In this document: positions 6,091 to 7,564 of the stretch, in pieces | Layout: each line of letters starts with the position of its first letter | Position numbering within the stretch: position 1 is the first letter of the stretch | Program-made: the position numbers and the translations under genes | Assembly (NCBI GenBank): GCA_003152795.1 | Contig: PMBA01000112.1 | Location: forward strand, 1-7,564 | Direction of reading: 5' to 3' | DNA length: 7,564 bases | DNA from: Acidobacteriaceae bacterium | GTDB taxonomy: Bacteria > Acidobacteriota > Terriglobia > Terriglobales > Acidobacteriaceae | Notes under the pieces: model-generated | What the model saw: only the letters and a program-made list of their open reading frames with translations | Told to the model about the DNA's origin: nothing | The model's database searches: none

Positions 6091-6837
6091 TCACCGGACA
6101 AGAGGCGGCGATAACTCGGCATAGAGCAGAAATTCACGATTGCCTTCGCCCCCGAGGATGGGCGACTCGATCGATTCGGTGCGCGTGCATCCCAGATCCA
6201 GCAGCGCTCCCTCCACCCTGGCCACGGCCGCTCGCTGGGCCGATTCGTCGCGCACGATTCCGCCTTTACCCACCGCTTCCCTGCCCGCTTCGAACTGCGG
6301 TTTCACCAGCACCACGATCCGGGGGCAACCCGAAGCAGCGCGAATCACCGCTGGCAGCACGAGCGTGGCGGAGATGAAGGAAACGTCCATCGCGATGAAA
6401 TCGATCGGGTCCCCCACGTCGGCAGCTTGAAGATAGCGGGCGTTGGTTTTCTCCAGAAGTCGAATGCGGGGGTCATTGCGCAAGGCGAAATCCATCTGAC
6501 CATACCCGGTATCGACGGCAATCACCTTGGCGGCGCCATGCTGTAGCATGCAATCGCTGAAACCTCCAGTGGACGCGCCGATGTCAAGACAGACCTTGCC
6601 CTGAAGATCGATTTGCCAGTGCTCGAGAGCCTTCTCCAGCTTAAGCCCGCCACGGCTGACGTAGCGGAGATCGCCGCCCAGCAGGCGGAGGGTTGAGCCC
6701 GACTCAATCGCCGCACCCGCCTTCTCGACCTTCTGTTCGTTGACCAGAACTTTCCCGGCCAGGATCAGCGCCTGCGCGCGCTCGCGCGACGGCGTCAGTC
6801 CACGATCCACCAGTAACTTGTCGAGACGTGTCTTCAC
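6091..6837 (-). CDS. tlyA: TlyA family rRNA (cytidine-2'-O)-methyltransferase
   Basis: This 248-residue protein has an N-terminal S4 RNA-binding domain (about 3-60, TRLDKLLVDRG then AQALILAGKVLVN) and an FtsJ/RrmJ Rossmann methyltransferase domain. The SAM loop is LDIGASTGGF (84-93). The K-D-K-E tetrad is K66 (RGGLKLEKA), D151 (AMDVSF), K179 (VLVKPQFEAG) and E235 (NREFLLY). These lie three residues before the K69, D154, K182 and E238 described for M. tuberculosis TlyA. That enzyme 2'-O-methylates cytidines of 16S and 23S rRNA and affects capreomycin sensitivity; some relatives are annotated hemolysin A. The frame stays open upstream to 6963, but the family starts with M/VKxRLDxLL, so the GTG at 6837-6835 is chosen. 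No strong ribosome site is seen, and a TTG four codons upstream is possible. It is first in a probable tlyA-nadK-hydrolase operon. Confidence 0.93.
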   Translation of the reverse strand: MKTRLDKLLVDRGLTPSRERAQALILAGKVLVNEQKVEKAGAAIESGSTLRLLGGDLRYVSRGGLKLEKALEHWQIDLQGKVCLDIGASTGGFSDCMLQHGAAKVIAVDTGYGQMDFALRNDPRIRLLEKTNARYLQAADVGDPIDFIAMDVSFISATLVLPAVIRAASGCPRIVVLVKPQFEAGREAVGKGGIVRDESAQRAAVARVEGALLDLGCTRTESIESPILGGEGNREFLLYAELSPPLVR

Positions 6838-7087
6838 TGAGATCAAGTCTGCGCGAAGATTCAATACAGCTAGCACCCGATGCAGTGCAGAATGTTGGAA
6901 GCGATTCGTTAACAGAAGGTTACAAGAGTAGGTTCCCGTTTTTCCACAAACTTTTCCACGCAAGTGTTGAAAAATTGGGCGGAACTGCCGAGGGTTGGGC
7001 GGGGGACAGGCCGGATTGTGATCGGATGACCGGCTAACCGGAATTCAACACATCTCTTTGAACTCAGCTCAACCGATGGCCGATGCC
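6838..7087. other. Gene-free gap upstream of tlyA
   Basis: This is 250 bp between the yebC stop and the chosen tlyA start, both on the minus strand. It should contain the tlyA operon promoter, but no clear -35/-10 pair was found. It holds DnaA-box-like 9-mers at 6940-6973 and short weak inverted repeats: CCGG-CTAA-CCGG at 7030-7041, and TTCAA/TTGAA around a 9-nt loop at about 7043-7061. No intrinsic terminator for yebC was recognised. The open frame that continues tlyA to 6963 has no family resemblance and is taken as untranslated leader. Confidence 0.5.
6939..6974. repeat. DnaA-box-like repeat cluster and inverted repeat
   Basis: TTTTCCACA (6940-6948) fits the loose DnaA-box consensus TTWTNCACA. 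TTTTCCACG (6952-6960) is a direct copy with one mismatch, 12 bp on. TGTTGAAAA (6965-6973) is an inverted near-copy. The outer arms TTTTTCCACA (6939-6948) and TGTTGAAAAA (6965-6974) match in 9 of 10 bases as an inverted repeat. It could be a DnaA or other repressor binding site for the tlyA operon, or a chance AT-rich motif. Confidence 0.35.
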
Positions 7088-7564
7088 TCAGCCTGCGACC
7101 TCTTCCAGAGTCTTCTGGTCGATGTCGAAGTTGGCGTGCACGTTCTGCACGTCGTCGCAATCCTCGAGCGCTTCCATCAGGCGGATCATCTGCGTCGCCT
7201 GCTGGCCTTCCAGTTTGATGTAGGTATCGGGAACCATACTCACGCTCGACGAAGCAGGGGTGATGTTGGCTTTCTTTAATGCCTCCAGCACGCCTTCGTA
7301 GGCGGAAGTCTCAGTCAGGATTTCCCAGTTCTCGCCATCGTCCTTCAGATCTTCGCCGCCAGCCTCCAGGATGATGTTCATCAAGTCGTCTTCCTTGGCC
7401 ACCGACTTGGGGATGATGATGTCCCCCTTCTTGTGGAACATGTACGCCACCGCGCCCGCTGCGGCCATGTTGCCATTGTTCTTACCGAAGACGTGGCGGA
7501 TTTCGCTGACCGTGCGATTACGGTTATCGGTGGAAATTTCAGCCAGCAATGCAACGCCACCGGG
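7088..7564 (-). CDS. YebC/TACO1 family protein, C-terminal part (runs off right edge)
   Basis: The minus-strand frame is open from the window edge (7564) to a TGA at 7090-7088. It gives 158 residues of a family that is normally about 240-250 long, so the N-terminal third is missing. The visible part begins PGGVALLAE and continues with STDNRNRTVSEIRHVF, GKNNGNMAAAGAVAYMF, an acidic AKEDDLMNIILEAGGEDL segment and a C-terminal DVQNVHANFDID stretch. These are standard YebC marks (GPGGVA, TDNRNRT, HxF, G.VA..F, EAGAED-like, VYxN-like). The family was long called a transcriptional regulator (PmpR, YebC); members including mitochondrial TACO1 are now linked to translation, easing ribosome stalling. 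It is annotated here as a ribosome-associated translation factor by family, with the exact subtype (YebC or YebC2) undecided. Confidence 0.93.
   Translation of the reverse strand, partial: PGGVALLAEISTDNRNRTVSEIRHVFGKNNGNMAAAGAVAYMFHKKGDIIIPKSVAKEDDLMNIILEAGGEDLKDDGENWEILTETSAYEGVLEALKKANITPASSSVSMVPDTYIKLEGQQATQMIRLMEALEDCDDVQNVHANFDIDQKTLEEVAG

Noticed and set aside
6838..6963. 42-residue N-terminal extension of TlyA from an upstream ATG
   Set aside because: TlyA proteins begin directly at the S4 domain (K-x-RLDxLL). The extension has no resemblance to the family and runs through the DnaA-box-like region.
6939..6974. Replication origin
   Set aside because: There are only two or three imperfect boxes, no AT-rich unwinding region, and no dnaA, dnaN, gidA or parAB genes nearby.

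Overview
The window is an ordinary stretch of chromosome from a GC-rich, free-living bacterium. Gene content and protein style (UPF0173 hydrolase, GAF-GAF-PP2C phosphatase, a long-leader LysA, tlyA-nadK, YebC) together with AT-rich intergenic heptamer repeats would fit an Acidobacteriota (Terriglobia-like) genome. That assignment is an inference from general impression, not from any marker gene. No phage, transposase, CRISPR, tRNA or rRNA gene is visible.

Layout. At the left edge a minus-strand metallo-beta-lactamase-fold hydrolase (UPF0173) runs off the window. It is divergent from hpt (hypoxanthine phosphoribosyltransferase, plus strand), with 139 bp between them. Next comes a 95-bp AT-rich gap holding an imperfect inverted repeat built from 7-bp units, which also supplies the stop codon of hpt. 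Then follow two plus-strand genes that overlap by 4 bp: a GAF-GAF-PP2C (RsbU/SpoIIE-type) serine phosphatase and lysA (diaminopimelate decarboxylase, last step of lysine synthesis). lysA converges on a minus-strand cluster across a 44-bp gap with a perfect 8-bp GC hairpin.

The minus-strand cluster, read right to left, is tlyA (rRNA 2'-O-methyltransferase), nadK (NAD kinase) and an alpha/beta hydrolase. The gaps are 21 and 15 bp, so this is probably one operon. Upstream of tlyA is a 250-bp gene-free gap with DnaA-box-like repeats, and then the C-terminal part of a YebC/TACO1-family protein that runs off the right edge.

The genes are mostly housekeeping (purine salvage, lysine synthesis, NADP supply, rRNA modification, translation support) with one signalling phosphatase. 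I see no clear undescribed multi-gene system. The points most worth a second look are the heptamer inverted repeat at the end of hpt, a roughly 12-residue insertion in the HPRT catalytic loop, the DnaA-box-like cluster upstream of tlyA, and the alpha/beta hydrolase where recN often follows tlyA-nadK.
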